From: Isoptericola halotolerans
GTDB lineage: Bacteria > Actinomycetota > Actinomycetes > Actinomycetales > Cellulomonadaceae
NCBI RefSeq assembly: GCF_003003075.1
Contig: NZ_PVTX01000006.1
Location: 62,001 to 126,000 of the forward strand
DNA length: 64,000 nucleotides
Reading direction: 5' to 3'
A model generated the notes under the pieces. The model was given only the letters and a program-made list of their open reading frames with translations, did not search any database and was not told the origin of the DNA. The position numbers were made by a program, and so were the translations under genes. Below are positions 10,027 to 17,211 of this stretch, piece by piece (position 1 is the stretch's first letter; every line of letters begins with the position of its first letter).

Positions 10027-10522
10027 CGAACTGCGCACCGAGGGTGCGCAGCAGGTCGGCGAGGCGGGGTCGCTCCGTGGCGGGCAGGGCGTCCAGCACG
10101 CGGGTCTCGACGTCGAGCAGGTCGCTCATCGCGGCGTCGACGCGGCTGCGACCGGAGGCGGTGAGCTGGACGAGCACGCCGCGGCGGTCGTCGGGCGAGC
10201 GGTGCCGCTCGACGAGCCCGCGGCGCTCGAGGCGGTCGATCCGGTTGGTCATGGTGCCGCTGGTCACGAGGGTCTGCGCGACCAGGGTGCCCGGGGAGAG
10301 GCGATAGGGGTCGCCGGCGCGACGCAGCGCGGACAGCACGTCGAACTCCCAGGTGTCGAGCTCGTGGCGGGCGAACGCGCCGCGCCGCGCACGGTCGAGG
10401 TGGCGGGCCAGCCGGCTGATCCGGGAGAAGACGCTGAGCGGCTCGACGTCCAGGTCGGGTCGCTCGCGCTGCCAGGCCGCGACGATGCGGTCGACCTCGT
10501 CCCCGGTGCGCGTGCTGTCCAT
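10019..10522 (-). CDS. MarR family transcriptional regulator
   Basis: A 167-residue winged-helix dimeric repressor. The recognition region TLVTSGTMTNRIDRLERRGLVER and the wing SPDDRRGVLVQLTASG are typical of MarR. It is first in an operon with the MFS transporter and probably represses both genes until a ligand binds. A minus-strand -10 box TAGTCT (10534-10529) ends six bases before the ATG, implying a leaderless mRNA. Palindromic TCTTGA/TCAAGA half-sites lie at the matching -35 region. Confidence 0.95.
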   Translation of the reverse strand: MDSTRTGDEVDRIVAAWQRERPDLDVEPLSVFSRISRLARHLDRARRGAFARHELDTWEFDVLSALRRAGDPYRLSPGTLVAQTLVTSGTMTNRIDRLERRGLVERHRSPDDRRGVLVQLTASGRSRVDAAMSDLLDVETRVLDALPATERPRLADLLRTLGAQFDA

Positions 10523-10543
10523 GCGACGAGACTATCGCGGGTC

Positions 10544-10564
10544 TCTCGACATCAAGACTCTTGA
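10544..10564. promoter_or_regulatory. Putative MarR operator
   Basis: Two overlapping palindromes share the half-site TCAAGA: TCTCGACATCAAGA (10544-10557) and TCAAGACTCTTGA (10552-10564). TCTTGA-type palindromes are classic MarR operators. The site covers the -35 region of the marR promoter, consistent with autorepression. Confidence 0.65.
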
Positions 10565-10580
10565 CGCGCACCCCCCGACT

Positions 10581-10642
10581 GCTGTGGGTGCACGACGCGC
10601 CGTCTCGCAGTGCTGGCCAGCGGCGTGTCGTGCACCCACAGC
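10581..10642. repeat. 62-bp palindromic repeat, copy B
   Basis: Arms at 10581-10602 and 10621-10642 (22 bases each, one G-U pair) flank an 18-base loop. The arms match those of copy A almost exactly while the loop is unrelated. It lies 18 bases past the end of the DUF559 gene and could be its terminator. Confidence 0.9.
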
Positions 10643-10659
10643 GGGGAGGGGGGCGGGGA

Positions 10660-11559
10660 TCAGCGGGCGCGGAGGGCGGCACGGACGCGCGCGACGACGG
10701 GGCGCAGGTCGCGCAGGTCGTCGCCGACGACGACGATGACGATCCAGCCGAGCTCCTCGAGACGCCGCCGGGCGCGGACGTCCTCGCGCCACTGTGCGCG
10801 GTCGGTGCGGTGCTGGTCACCGTCGTACTCGATAGCGACACGCTCGGCGGGGTAGACCAGGTCCACGCGCTTGACGTAGCGGCCGTCGAGGTCCGTGACG
10901 ACCTCGTTCACCTGCGGGCACGGCAGACCGCCGGCGACCAGGCCCAGTCGTGTCACGGTCTCCGGGCCGGAATCGGTACCCGCCCGCAGGCGCGGGATCT
11001 GCTCGCGTACCTGGGCGATGCCCTTGACCTTGCGCGTGCGCTCGGCCAGGTCGGCCAGCCTCGCGACGGTGGTGAGCGGGCGCTGGCGGCGCATCATCGC
11101 GTCGCCGAGGACGACGACGTCGTCGGGGCGGCGCAGCCCGACACCGACGTGCACGAACGTCTGCGCCGCCGTCGTGACGAGCAGGCCGTCGTGCTCGACG
11201 ACCTCCAGGAACGACTGCCGGGAGCGGTGCGCGACCACGCCGTCGTACCGCGGGCGTTCCTGCTGCCGGGCGGTGACCACGTGGAGGGTGTCGTCGTGCT
11301 CCAGCGTCCAGGGGCGTTCGACGCCGAGCAGGTCGAGCGCCGTCGTGTGCGAGAAGGCGACGTCGGGACCGAGGCGTTCGGCGAGCGCGCGGCAGGTGTC
11401 GGCCAGGCTCTCCGGCGCCACCGCGGAGCGGACCCCGCGGAACGGGGTCGCCAGCTCGGACGAGCGGAGGCGGTGGCGCGGGACGCCGCGACGGACGGCG
11501 TCGGACACCAGGAACGGCCGGTCGAGAGGGATGCGCGGGTCGAGCGGTGGGGGAGGCAT
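10660..11559 (-). CDS. DUF559 domain protein, endonuclease-like, with AbiEi-type N-terminus
   Basis: A 299-residue protein of a family abundant in actinobacteria. The N-terminal 60 residues resemble the winged-helix AbiEi antitoxin domain (FLVSDAVRRGVPRHRLRSS, TPFRGVRS). The C-terminal part matches DUF559, a Vsr/PD-(D/E)XK nuclease-like fold: VDLVYPAERVAIEYDGDQH, then REDVRARRRLEELGW. Function is unknown; DNA repair or defence roles have been suggested for the fold. I start at the ATG at 11559 because conservation begins there; the open frame continues to 11652 through repeat C. No toxin partner is adjacent. Confidence 0.8.
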   Translation of the reverse strand: MPPPPLDPRIPLDRPFLVSDAVRRGVPRHRLRSSELATPFRGVRSAVAPESLADTCRALAERLGPDVAFSHTTALDLLGVERPWTLEHDDTLHVVTARQQERPRYDGVVAHRSRQSFLEVVEHDGLLVTTAAQTFVHVGVGLRRPDDVVVLGDAMMRRQRPLTTVARLADLAERTRKVKGIAQVREQIPRLRAGTDSGPETVTRLGLVAGGLPCPQVNEVVTDLDGRYVKRVDLVYPAERVAIEYDGDQHRTDRAQWREDVRARRRLEELGWIVIVVVGDDLRDLRPVVARVRAALRAR

Positions 11560-11634
11560 GGGCACACGGTGCCCGTGCGCCCGGCGCCGCGGGAGGGCCG
11601 ATCCCGCATCTGTGGACAACCCCGTGACCCCGGC

Positions 11635-11696
11635 GTTGTGGGTGGACGACACGCCGGTTCGGGCTTCGGCCGAGCGGCGCGTCGTGCACCCACAAC
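11635..11696. repeat. 62-bp palindromic repeat, copy C
   Basis: Arms at 11635-11656 and 11675-11696 flank an 18-base loop. The left arm has GTGGGTGGACGACACGCC and the right arm keeps the GTGCACCCAC form, so there is one mismatch plus one G-U pair. It follows the tetR gene by about 20 bases. Confidence 0.88.
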
Positions 11697-11715
11697 GGCG
11701 AAAGGTGGGGGCGGG

Positions 11716-12357
11716 TCAGGGGCCGATGAGGCCGGGCTTGCGCTCCATGCCCGCCAGGCCGTTCCACGCCAGGTTCACCAGGTGGGCGGCGACGTCGGCC
11801 TTCTTCGGCCGCCGCGCGTCGAGCCAGTACTGACCGGTCAGCGCCACCATCCCGACGAGCATCTGGGCGTACAGCGGCGCGATCTTCGGGTCCAGCCCGT
11901 TGCCCTTGAACTGGTCCGCGAGGATGTGCTCGACCTGCGCGGCGACGTCACCGATGAGCGACGAGAAGGTGCCGGTCGCCTGGGCCACGGGGGAGTCGCG
12001 CACCAGGATGCGGAAGCCGTCCTCGGACGCCTCGATGTAGCCGAGCAGGGCCAGGGCGGTCCGTTCCACCATGAGCTTGGGGTGGCCGCCCTCGGCCAGC
12101 GCACCGGTGAGGGCCGACGTCAGGCCCTGCACCTCCCGGTCCACGATGACGGCGTAGATGCCCTCCTTGCCGCCGAAGTGCTCGTACACCACCGGCTTGG
12201 AGACCTCCGCCGTGGCGGCGATCTCCTCGACGCTGGTGCCGTCGAACCCCTTGGCCGCGAAGAGGCCCCGGCTCACCGCCAGGAGCTGCTCCCGGCGCTG
12301 GCTCGCGGTCATCCGGGCACGCGGGGCACGCTTGGACGCGCGGGAGTCGGCAGGCAT
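11716..12357 (-). CDS. TetR family transcriptional regulator
   Basis: A 213-residue regulator. The N-terminal helix-turn-helix spans RREQLLAVSRGLFAAKGFDGTSVEEIA and VSKPVVYEHFGGKEGIYAVI; the ligand-binding C-terminal half has no recognisable specificity. A TetR gene next to glmU also occurs in mycobacteria, so this position may be conserved. The ATG at 12357 is preceded on the minus strand by CATGAT (12369-12364), which would fit a leaderless start. Targets are unknown. Confidence 0.93.
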   Translation of the reverse strand: MPADSRASKRAPRARMTASQRREQLLAVSRGLFAAKGFDGTSVEEIAATAEVSKPVVYEHFGGKEGIYAVIVDREVQGLTSALTGALAEGGHPKLMVERTALALLGYIEASEDGFRILVRDSPVAQATGTFSSLIGDVAAQVEHILADQFKGNGLDPKIAPLYAQMLVGMVALTGQYWLDARRPKKADVAAHLVNLAWNGLAGMERKPGLIGP

Positions 12358-12552
12358 GGGTCCATCATGCCTGGTCCGTGCCGGCCACCCTGTGGCCCGC
12401 ACCACGTCGCACCGGCGTCCGGTTCGCCCGGATGTGCGCGAGCCACCCCTGGCGACCTGGCAGACTGGGGCCCGGACGCGTGACGGCGGTGCGCAGCAGG
12501 TGGGCGGTACCGCGTGCTGCGGGGAGGATCCCGGACCGTCGTGGCGCACCGA

Positions 12553-12624
12553 TCCGCCTTGGTGTAATCGGCAGCACACGGGTTTTTGGTGCCCTTGGTC
12601 CAGGTTCGAGTCCTGGGGGCGGAG
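12553..12624 (+). tRNA. tRNA-Gln (anticodon TTG)
   Basis: A 72-nt cloverleaf. The acceptor pairs TCCGCCT with GGGCGGA (one G-U), the D arm is GTG/CAC, the T arm is CCAGG TTCGAGT CCTGG, and the discriminator base is G. The anticodon TTG is at 12586-12588 in the loop TTTTGGT. The anticodon stem CGGGT/GCCCT has a C-T mismatch at its outer pair. The 3' CCA is not encoded. Confidence 0.92.
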
Positions 12625-12654
12625 CTCGCGACACCCGACAGAGACGGAGCACCG

Positions 12655-14352
12655 GTGGTTCCCACGGCCCCCCAGGGCGACCTGCACGCAGCCCACGGTT
12701 CGACGCCCGCGACGCACGGCATGCCACGACCGGCCGCCGTCGTCGTCCTCGCGGCGGGGCAGGGGACCCGCATGCGGTCCGCCACCCCCAAGGTGCTCCA
12801 CGCCCTCGGCGGCCGCTCGATGCTCGGCCACGCGATGACGGCCGCCCGCGAGCTCGACCCGGTCCACGTCGCCGTCGTGGTGCGCCACGAGCGGGAGCGC
12901 GTCGCCGCCGCGGCGCTCGAGATCGACGAGGCCGCCCTGGTCGTCGACCAGGACGAGATCCCCGGCACCGGCCGGGCCGTGCAGTGCGCGCTGGACGCGC
13001 TCGACGCGCGCGCCCACGCCGCCGTGGCCGCGGGCCTGGACACCACCGCGGTCGTGCACGACGGCGGGGAGCACCCGCTCGGCGACGGCCTCGACGGCGC
13101 GGTGGTCGTCCTCGCCGGGGACATCCCGCTGCTCGACGGCGCCGCGCTGGCCGAGCTGCTCGACGCCCACCACGCCGACGGCAACGCCGTGACCATCCTG
13201 ACCACCGAGCTCGAGGACGCCACCGGCTACGGCCGCATCGTGCGCGAGCAGGGCACCGGTGACGTCGTCGCGATCGTCGAGCACGCCGACGCCACGGCCG
13301 AGCAGCGGGAGATCCGCGAGATCAACTCGTCGGTCTACGTGTTCGACGCCGCGGTGCTGCGCCGCGGGCTCGGCGGGCTGGGCTCCGACAACGCGCAGGG
13401 CGAGGTCTACCTCACCGACGTCATCGCCTCCGCCCGGGCCGAGGGTGGGTCCGTGCGCGCGCTGCTCAGCGACGACCCGATGCTCGTCGAGGGCGTCAAC
13501 GACCGCCTCGCGCTGGCCACGCTCGGTGCCGAGCTCAACCGGCGGATCCTGGCCGACTGGATGCGCGCGGGCGTGACCGTCGTCGACCCGGGCACCACGT
13601 GGGTGGACGCGGACGTCGAGCTCGCCCAGGACGTCACCCTGCTGCCCGGTACGCAGCTGCACGGGGCCACGCGGGTCGAGTCAGGCGCCACCATCGGCCC
13701 GGACACCACGCTGACCGACGTCGAGGTCGGCCCGGACGCGACGGTCGTGCGGACGCACGGCTCGCTGGCCGTGATCGGCGAGGGCGCGAGCGTGGGGCCC
13801 TTCGCCTACCTGCGCCCCGGCACGGTCCTGGGGGCACGGGGCAAGATCGGCACGTTCGTCGAGACGAAGAACGCCGAGATCGGCGCAGGCTCGAAGGTGC
13901 CGCACCTGTCGTACATCGGGGACGCGACGATCGGCGAGCAGAGCAACGTCGGTGCGGCCTCCGTGACGGTGAACTACGACGGCGTGCACAAGCACCGCAC
14001 CGTCATCGGCTCGCACGCGCGGACGGGCGCGGACAACATGTTCGTCGCGCCGGTCGCCGTGGGCGACGGGGCCTACACCGGAGCCGGCAGCATCATCACG
14101 CGCGACGTGCCCGCGGGCGCCCTCGGCGTGAGCCGGTCCCAGCAGACGAACGTCGACGGCTGGGTCGAGCGCCGCCGCCCCGGCACGGCTGCTGCCGAGG
14201 CGGCCGCGCGGGCGAACGGCGCCGGCGAAGGGTCCGACGCCCTCGGCGCGCAGGCGCAGCGCGAGCTGGCCGAGCACAATGCCCTCACCGGGGCCGTCCC
14301 GGTGGTGCCCGACGACGACGCCGGGTCGCCGGAGTCGTCCGAGTCCGCCTGA
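12655..14352 (+). CDS. glmU: Bifunctional GlmU: GlcNAc-1-P uridylyltransferase / GlcN-1-P acetyltransferase
   Basis: About 565 residues; makes UDP-GlcNAc for peptidoglycan and surface glycans in the cytoplasm. The N-terminal nucleotidyltransferase domain has LAAGQGTRM..PKVLH, LAGDIPLLDG and NDRLALA. The C-terminal left-handed beta-helix has hexapeptide repeats and the acetyltransferase block GTFVETKNAEIGAGSKVPHLSYIGD. The GTG at 12655 has GGAG five bases upstream; the ATG at 12721, closer to the usual family start, has no ribosome site. The open frame extends into the tRNA gene, which excludes earlier starts. An acidic tail of about 60 residues follows the helix. prs lies downstream. Confidence 0.96.
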   Translation: MVPTAPQGDLHAAHGSTPATHGMPRPAAVVVLAAGQGTRMRSATPKVLHALGGRSMLGHAMTAARELDPVHVAVVVRHERERVAAAALEIDEAALVVDQDEIPGTGRAVQCALDALDARAHAAVAAGLDTTAVVHDGGEHPLGDGLDGAVVVLAGDIPLLDGAALAELLDAHHADGNAVTILTTELEDATGYGRIVREQGTGDVVAIVEHADATAEQREIREINSSVYVFDAAVLRRGLGGLGSDNAQGEVYLTDVIASARAEGGSVRALLSDDPMLVEGVNDRLALATLGAELNRRILADWMRAGVTVVDPGTTWVDADVELAQDVTLLPGTQLHGATRVESGATIGPDTTLTDVEVGPDATVVRTHGSLAVIGEGASVGPFAYLRPGTVLGARGKIGTFVETKNAEIGAGSKVPHLSYIGDATIGEQSNVGAASVTVNYDGVHKHRTVIGSHARTGADNMFVAPVAVGDGAYTGAGSIITRDVPAGALGVSRSQQTNVDGWVERRRPGTAAAEAAARANGAGEGSDALGAQAQRELAEHNALTGAVPVVPDDDAGSPESSESA

Positions 14353-14396
14353 CACCGCCCGCACCTGTGCCCTCGTACGAAGGAAGAGCCCCCCTG

Positions 14397-15380
14397 ATGA
14401 ACACCTCCATCCCCGGTACCGGAGAGCGCAACCTGGTCCTCGCCGCGGGCCGGGCGCACCCCGAGCTCGCCGACGCCGTCGCCGAGGAGCTGGGCATCGG
14501 CCTGCTGCCCCTGTCGGCGTACGACTTCGCGAACAGCGAGACGTACGTGCGCTTCGGCGAGTCGGTCCGTGGCGCGGACATCTTCCTGCTGCAGAGCCAC
14601 ACCGCACCGGTCAACCAGTGGCTGATGGAGCACCTGCTCATGGTCGACGCCGCCAAGCGTGCGTCGGCCCGCACGGTGACCGCCGTGACGCCGTTCTACG
14701 GCTACGCGCGCCAGGACAAGAAGTCGCGGGGTCGCGAGCCGATCTCCGCGCGTCTGGTCGCGGACCTGCTGCGGACCGCGGGGGCGGACCGCATCATGAG
14801 CGTCGACCTGCACACCGCGCAGATCCAGGGGTTCTTCGACGGCCCGGTCGACCACCTGTGGGCGATGCCGCTGCTCACCGAGTACGTGCGCACCCGCGTC
14901 GACACCTCGAACGTGACCGTGGTGTCCCCGGACGCCGGGCGCATCCGGGTCGCGGAGCAGTGGGCGGAGAAGCTGGGTGGCGGGCCGCTGGCGTTCGTCC
15001 ACAAGACCCGCGACGTGACGCGGCCGAACCAGGCGGTCGCCAACCGCGTCGTCGGCGACGTCGAGGGCCGCGAGTGCGTGCTCGTCGACGACCTCATCGA
15101 CACCGGCGGCACCATCGCCGAGGCGGTCAAGGTCATCATGGCCGCCGGTGCGAAGTCCGTGGTGGTCGCCGCGACGCACGGCGTGCTCTCCGACCCGGCC
15201 GGTCAGCGGCTCAGCGAGTGCGGCGCGTCGGAGGTGGTGGTCACCAACACCCTGCCCATCGCGCCCGAGAAGCGGTTCGACGGCCTGACGGTGCTCTCCA
15301 TCGCGCCGCTCATCGCCCGGGCGATCCGCGAGGTGTTCGACGACGGATCCGTCACCTCGCTGTTCGACGGCAACAGCTGA
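14397..15380 (+). CDS. prs: Ribose-phosphate pyrophosphokinase
   Basis: A 327-residue PRPP synthase. It converts ribose-5-phosphate and ATP into PRPP for nucleotide, His and Trp synthesis. Signature segments include FANSETYVRFGESVRGAD, FYGYARQDKKSRGREPIS, the divalent-cation site SVDLHTAQIQGFFD and the PRPP loop VLVDDLIDTGGT. An AAGGAAG stretch lies about ten bases before the ATG. It is 44 bases from glmU, as in many actinobacteria, so both are probably in one transcript. Confidence 0.98.
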   Translation: MNTSIPGTGERNLVLAAGRAHPELADAVAEELGIGLLPLSAYDFANSETYVRFGESVRGADIFLLQSHTAPVNQWLMEHLLMVDAAKRASARTVTAVTPFYGYARQDKKSRGREPISARLVADLLRTAGADRIMSVDLHTAQIQGFFDGPVDHLWAMPLLTEYVRTRVDTSNVTVVSPDAGRIRVAEQWAEKLGGGPLAFVHKTRDVTRPNQAVANRVVGDVEGRECVLVDDLIDTGGTIAEAVKVIMAAGAKSVVVAATHGVLSDPAGQRLSECGASEVVVTNTLPIAPEKRFDGLTVLSIAPLIARAIREVFDDGSVTSLFDGNS

Positions 15381-15395
15381 GACGAGGACGACAGC

Positions 15396-15410
15396 GCTGC
15401 GGGCGGCAGC
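15396..15410 (+). terminator. Short hairpin after prs
   Basis: GCTGC / GCAGC with a five-base loop, 15 bases past the prs stop. The stem is only five pairs, so it is weak evidence of termination. Confidence 0.3.
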
Positions 15411-15438
15411 CGACTTCCCTCTGTCCCGTCCCTCCGGG

Positions 15439-15709
15439 TACAGTAGTCAGGTTGCCTCGGCGAGGGACGTCTGACGGGCGCCGGCTTTTCGCAAGAATCG
15501 CCCGCAGAGCTGGATCCGTCGGATTTCCGTGATCGACTGGGCGGCTGCCGGTAGGGCGCGCACCGCGCCGACCGTGCGGCGCCCACGATCGCGTCCGTCA
15601 CGTGTCCCACGCCGACGCAGCCGCCCGTCCGCGCCGGTTCCCCATCGCGGACAGCCGATGGCTCCCTCTGGTCGTCGGCACGCACAGACTCATCGCAGGA
15701 GTGATCCAC
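15439..15709 (+). promoter_or_regulatory. Promoter and long structured leader of rplY
   Basis: TACAGT at 15439-15444 is a good -10 box, giving an untranslated leader of about 260 nt. Within it, GGGCG (15476) pairs with CGCCC (15499) around TTC-GCAA-GAA, a GNRA-tetraloop hairpin. A perfect 10-bp long-range helix pairs GGGCGGCTGC (15539-15548) with GCAGCCGCCC (15617-15626). It encloses a hairpin GGCGCG-cac-CGCGCC (15555-15569). The leader ends in AGGAG seven bases before the ATG. An autoregulatory ribosomal-protein leader is a reasonable guess. No coding gene is seen between 15381 and 15709. Confidence 0.55.
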
Positions 15710-16312
15710 ATGGCCGAGATCAAGCTCGCCGCCGAGGCCCGCACCGAGTTCGGCAAGGGGGCCGCCCGTCGCGCCCGCCGTGCCGGCAAGATCCCCGCCG
15801 TCCTCTACGGCCACGGCGCCGACCCGGTGCACATCAACCTGCCGGGCCACGAGACGATGCTCGCCGTCCGTCACACGAACGCGCTCATCGGTCTCGACGT
15901 CGACGGCGAGAGCTACCTCTCGGTCGTGAAGGACGTCCAGCGGCACCCGGTCCGTCCGGAGATCGAGCACATCGACCTCCTCCTGGTGAACAAGGGCGAG
16001 AAGATCGCCGTGGACATCACGGTGCACGTCGTGGGCGAGTCCGCCCCGGGCTCCATCCACCTGGTCGAGGAGCAGACGCTGTCCGTCGAGGCCGACGCCA
16101 CCAACATCCCGGAGTACGTCGAGGTCTCCATCGAGGGCCGCGAGGCGGGCGACCACATCGTCGCCGGCGACGTCCAGCTGCCCGCGGGCGTCGAGCTCCT
16201 CACGGACGCCTCCTACACCGTCGTGACGATCACCGAGCCGCGTGGCGAGGAGTCCGCCGACGAGGAGTCGGCCGCGTCCGCCGCCCCCGAGAGCGGTTCG
16301 TCCCCCGAGTGA
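15710..16312 (+). CDS. rplY: 50S ribosomal protein L25/Ctc
   Basis: A 200-residue L25 of the long CTC type. It has an N-terminal 5S rRNA-binding domain (IKLAAEARTEFGKGAARRARRAGKIPAVLYGHG), a C-terminal TL5 domain and an acidic Ser/Glu tail. It binds 5S rRNA in the large subunit and is stress-induced in some bacteria. The ATG is supported by AGGAG at 15697-15701 and by the conserved MAEIKL start. The leader is unusually long and structured, and a 17-bp terminator hairpin follows. Confidence 0.97.
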   Translation: MAEIKLAAEARTEFGKGAARRARRAGKIPAVLYGHGADPVHINLPGHETMLAVRHTNALIGLDVDGESYLSVVKDVQRHPVRPEIEHIDLLLVNKGEKIAVDITVHVVGESAPGSIHLVEEQTLSVEADATNIPEYVEVSIEGREAGDHIVAGDVQLPAGVELLTDASYTVVTITEPRGEESADEESAASAAPESGSSPE

Positions 16313-16339
16313 CCCTCGCCTGACGAGGTAGCAGCACCC

Positions 16340-16378
16340 GAACGCCCGACGGCGGCCACGCGCCGCCGTCGGGCGTTC
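16340..16378 (+). terminator. Strong terminator hairpin after rplY
   Basis: A perfect 17-bp stem (16340-16356 with 16362-16378) closes a CACGC loop, 28 bases after the stop codon. Confidence 0.9.
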
Positions 16379-16403
16379 TGCGTCGTGCCGACTAGGCTCC
16401 GAC

Positions 16404-16476
16404 GTTGTGGGCGGAAAATCTGTGTGCCCATAAGCGGATAAAAAGCATGTTTCGGGCCAGTTTTCGCGCCCACAAC
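16404..16476. repeat. AT-rich-loop palindrome upstream of pth
   Basis: The outer arms GTTGTGGGCG (16404-16413) and CGCCCACAAC (16467-16476) pair perfectly. The stem continues as GAAAA/TTTTC with one bulge, around a 42-base loop of markedly lower GC. The outer eight bases GTTGTGGG match the arms of the 62-bp repeats A and C, but the inside does not. The ribosome site of pth begins four bases after the palindrome. Confidence 0.75.
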
Positions 16477-16493
16477 ACGAAGGAGCAGGTGGG

Positions 16494-17096
16494 ATGGCCG
16501 ACAGTCCGTGGCTCGTGATCGGGCTCGGCAACCCCGGACCGAAGTACGCCGGCAACCGCCACAACGTGGGCCAGATGGTGCTGGACCTGCTCGCCGAGCG
16601 CACCGGCAGCCGGTTCGCGAAGCACCCGCGGGCGCAGGCCGTGGTCACCGAGGCCCGGCTCGGGACGCTGCCCGGCGGCGCCCCCGGACCACGCGTCGTC
16701 CTGGCCAAGCCGACCACCTACATGAACACCTCCGGCGGCCCGGTCTCGGCACTGGCGCAGTACTACGGGATCGACGCCGACCACGTGCTGGCGGTCCACG
16801 ACGAGGTGGACATCCCGTTCGACACCCTCAAGCTCAAGGCGAGCGGGGGAGAGGGCGGGCACAACGGCCTGCGCGACATCTCCAAGGCGTTGGGCACGCG
16901 CGACTACTTGCGGGTCCGCGTCGGGGTCGGGCGCCCGCCCGGCCGGATGGACACCGCGGACTACGTGCTCCGGGACTTCTCGGCCACGGAGCGCAAGGAC
17001 CTGCCGATCCTGGTCGACGACGCCGCCGACGCCGTCGAGATGGTCGTCACCGAGGGGCTGCTGGCCGCGCAGGGGAAGTACCACCCGAGGGCCTGA
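16494..17096 (+). CDS. pth: Peptidyl-tRNA hydrolase
   Basis: A 200-residue Pth that recycles peptidyl-tRNA released from stalled ribosomes. Catalytic and binding features: [17 protein letters not shown] (catalytic His), [19 protein letters not shown] (Asp) and [12 protein letters not shown] (Asn). AAGGAGCAGG precedes the ATG. In related genomes rplY-pth is usually followed closely by mfd; here the polysaccharide island begins about 100 bases downstream. Confidence 0.97.
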   Translation: MADSPWLVIGLGNPGPKYAGNRHNVGQMVLDLLAERTGSRFAKHPRAQAVVTEARLGTLPGGAPGPRVVLAKPTTYMNTSGGPVSALAQYYGIDADHVLAVHDEVDIPFDTLKLKASGGEGGHNGLRDISKALGTRDYLRVRVGVGRPPGRMDTADYVLRDFSATERKDLPILVDDAADAVEMVVTEGLLAAQGKYHPRA

Positions 17097-17116
17097 CGTG
17101 TGCCGTGGGCGCCAGT

Positions 17117-17185
17117 TTCACCCGCTCGTCCTGCCCTGATTCACCCGCCGACGGCGGCCTCGGGCGACCGACACCTGCCTACGCT
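17117..17185 (+). promoter_or_regulatory. Island promoter 1: two TTCACCC sites and -10
   Basis: TTCACCC lies at 17117 and 17140 (23 bp apart). The second begins 40 bp before the -10 box TACGCT (17180-17185). No -35 consensus is present. It drives the unit 17212-21339. Confidence 0.65.
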
Positions 17186-17211
17186 GGTTGTCGGTCCGCG
17201 AGGGAGGGCAC

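Noticed and set aside
10660-11559. Type IV toxin-antitoxin pair
   Set aside because: Only the AbiEi-like N-terminal domain is seen, fused to DUF559; there is no AbiEii-like toxin next to it.
12586-12654. Earlier GlmU starts
   Set aside because: They lie inside or directly behind the tRNA-Gln gene; the GTG at 12655 has a ribosome site.
17097-17116. Attachment site or integrase border for the island
   Set aside because: No tRNA end, direct repeat or integrase is visible at either junction.
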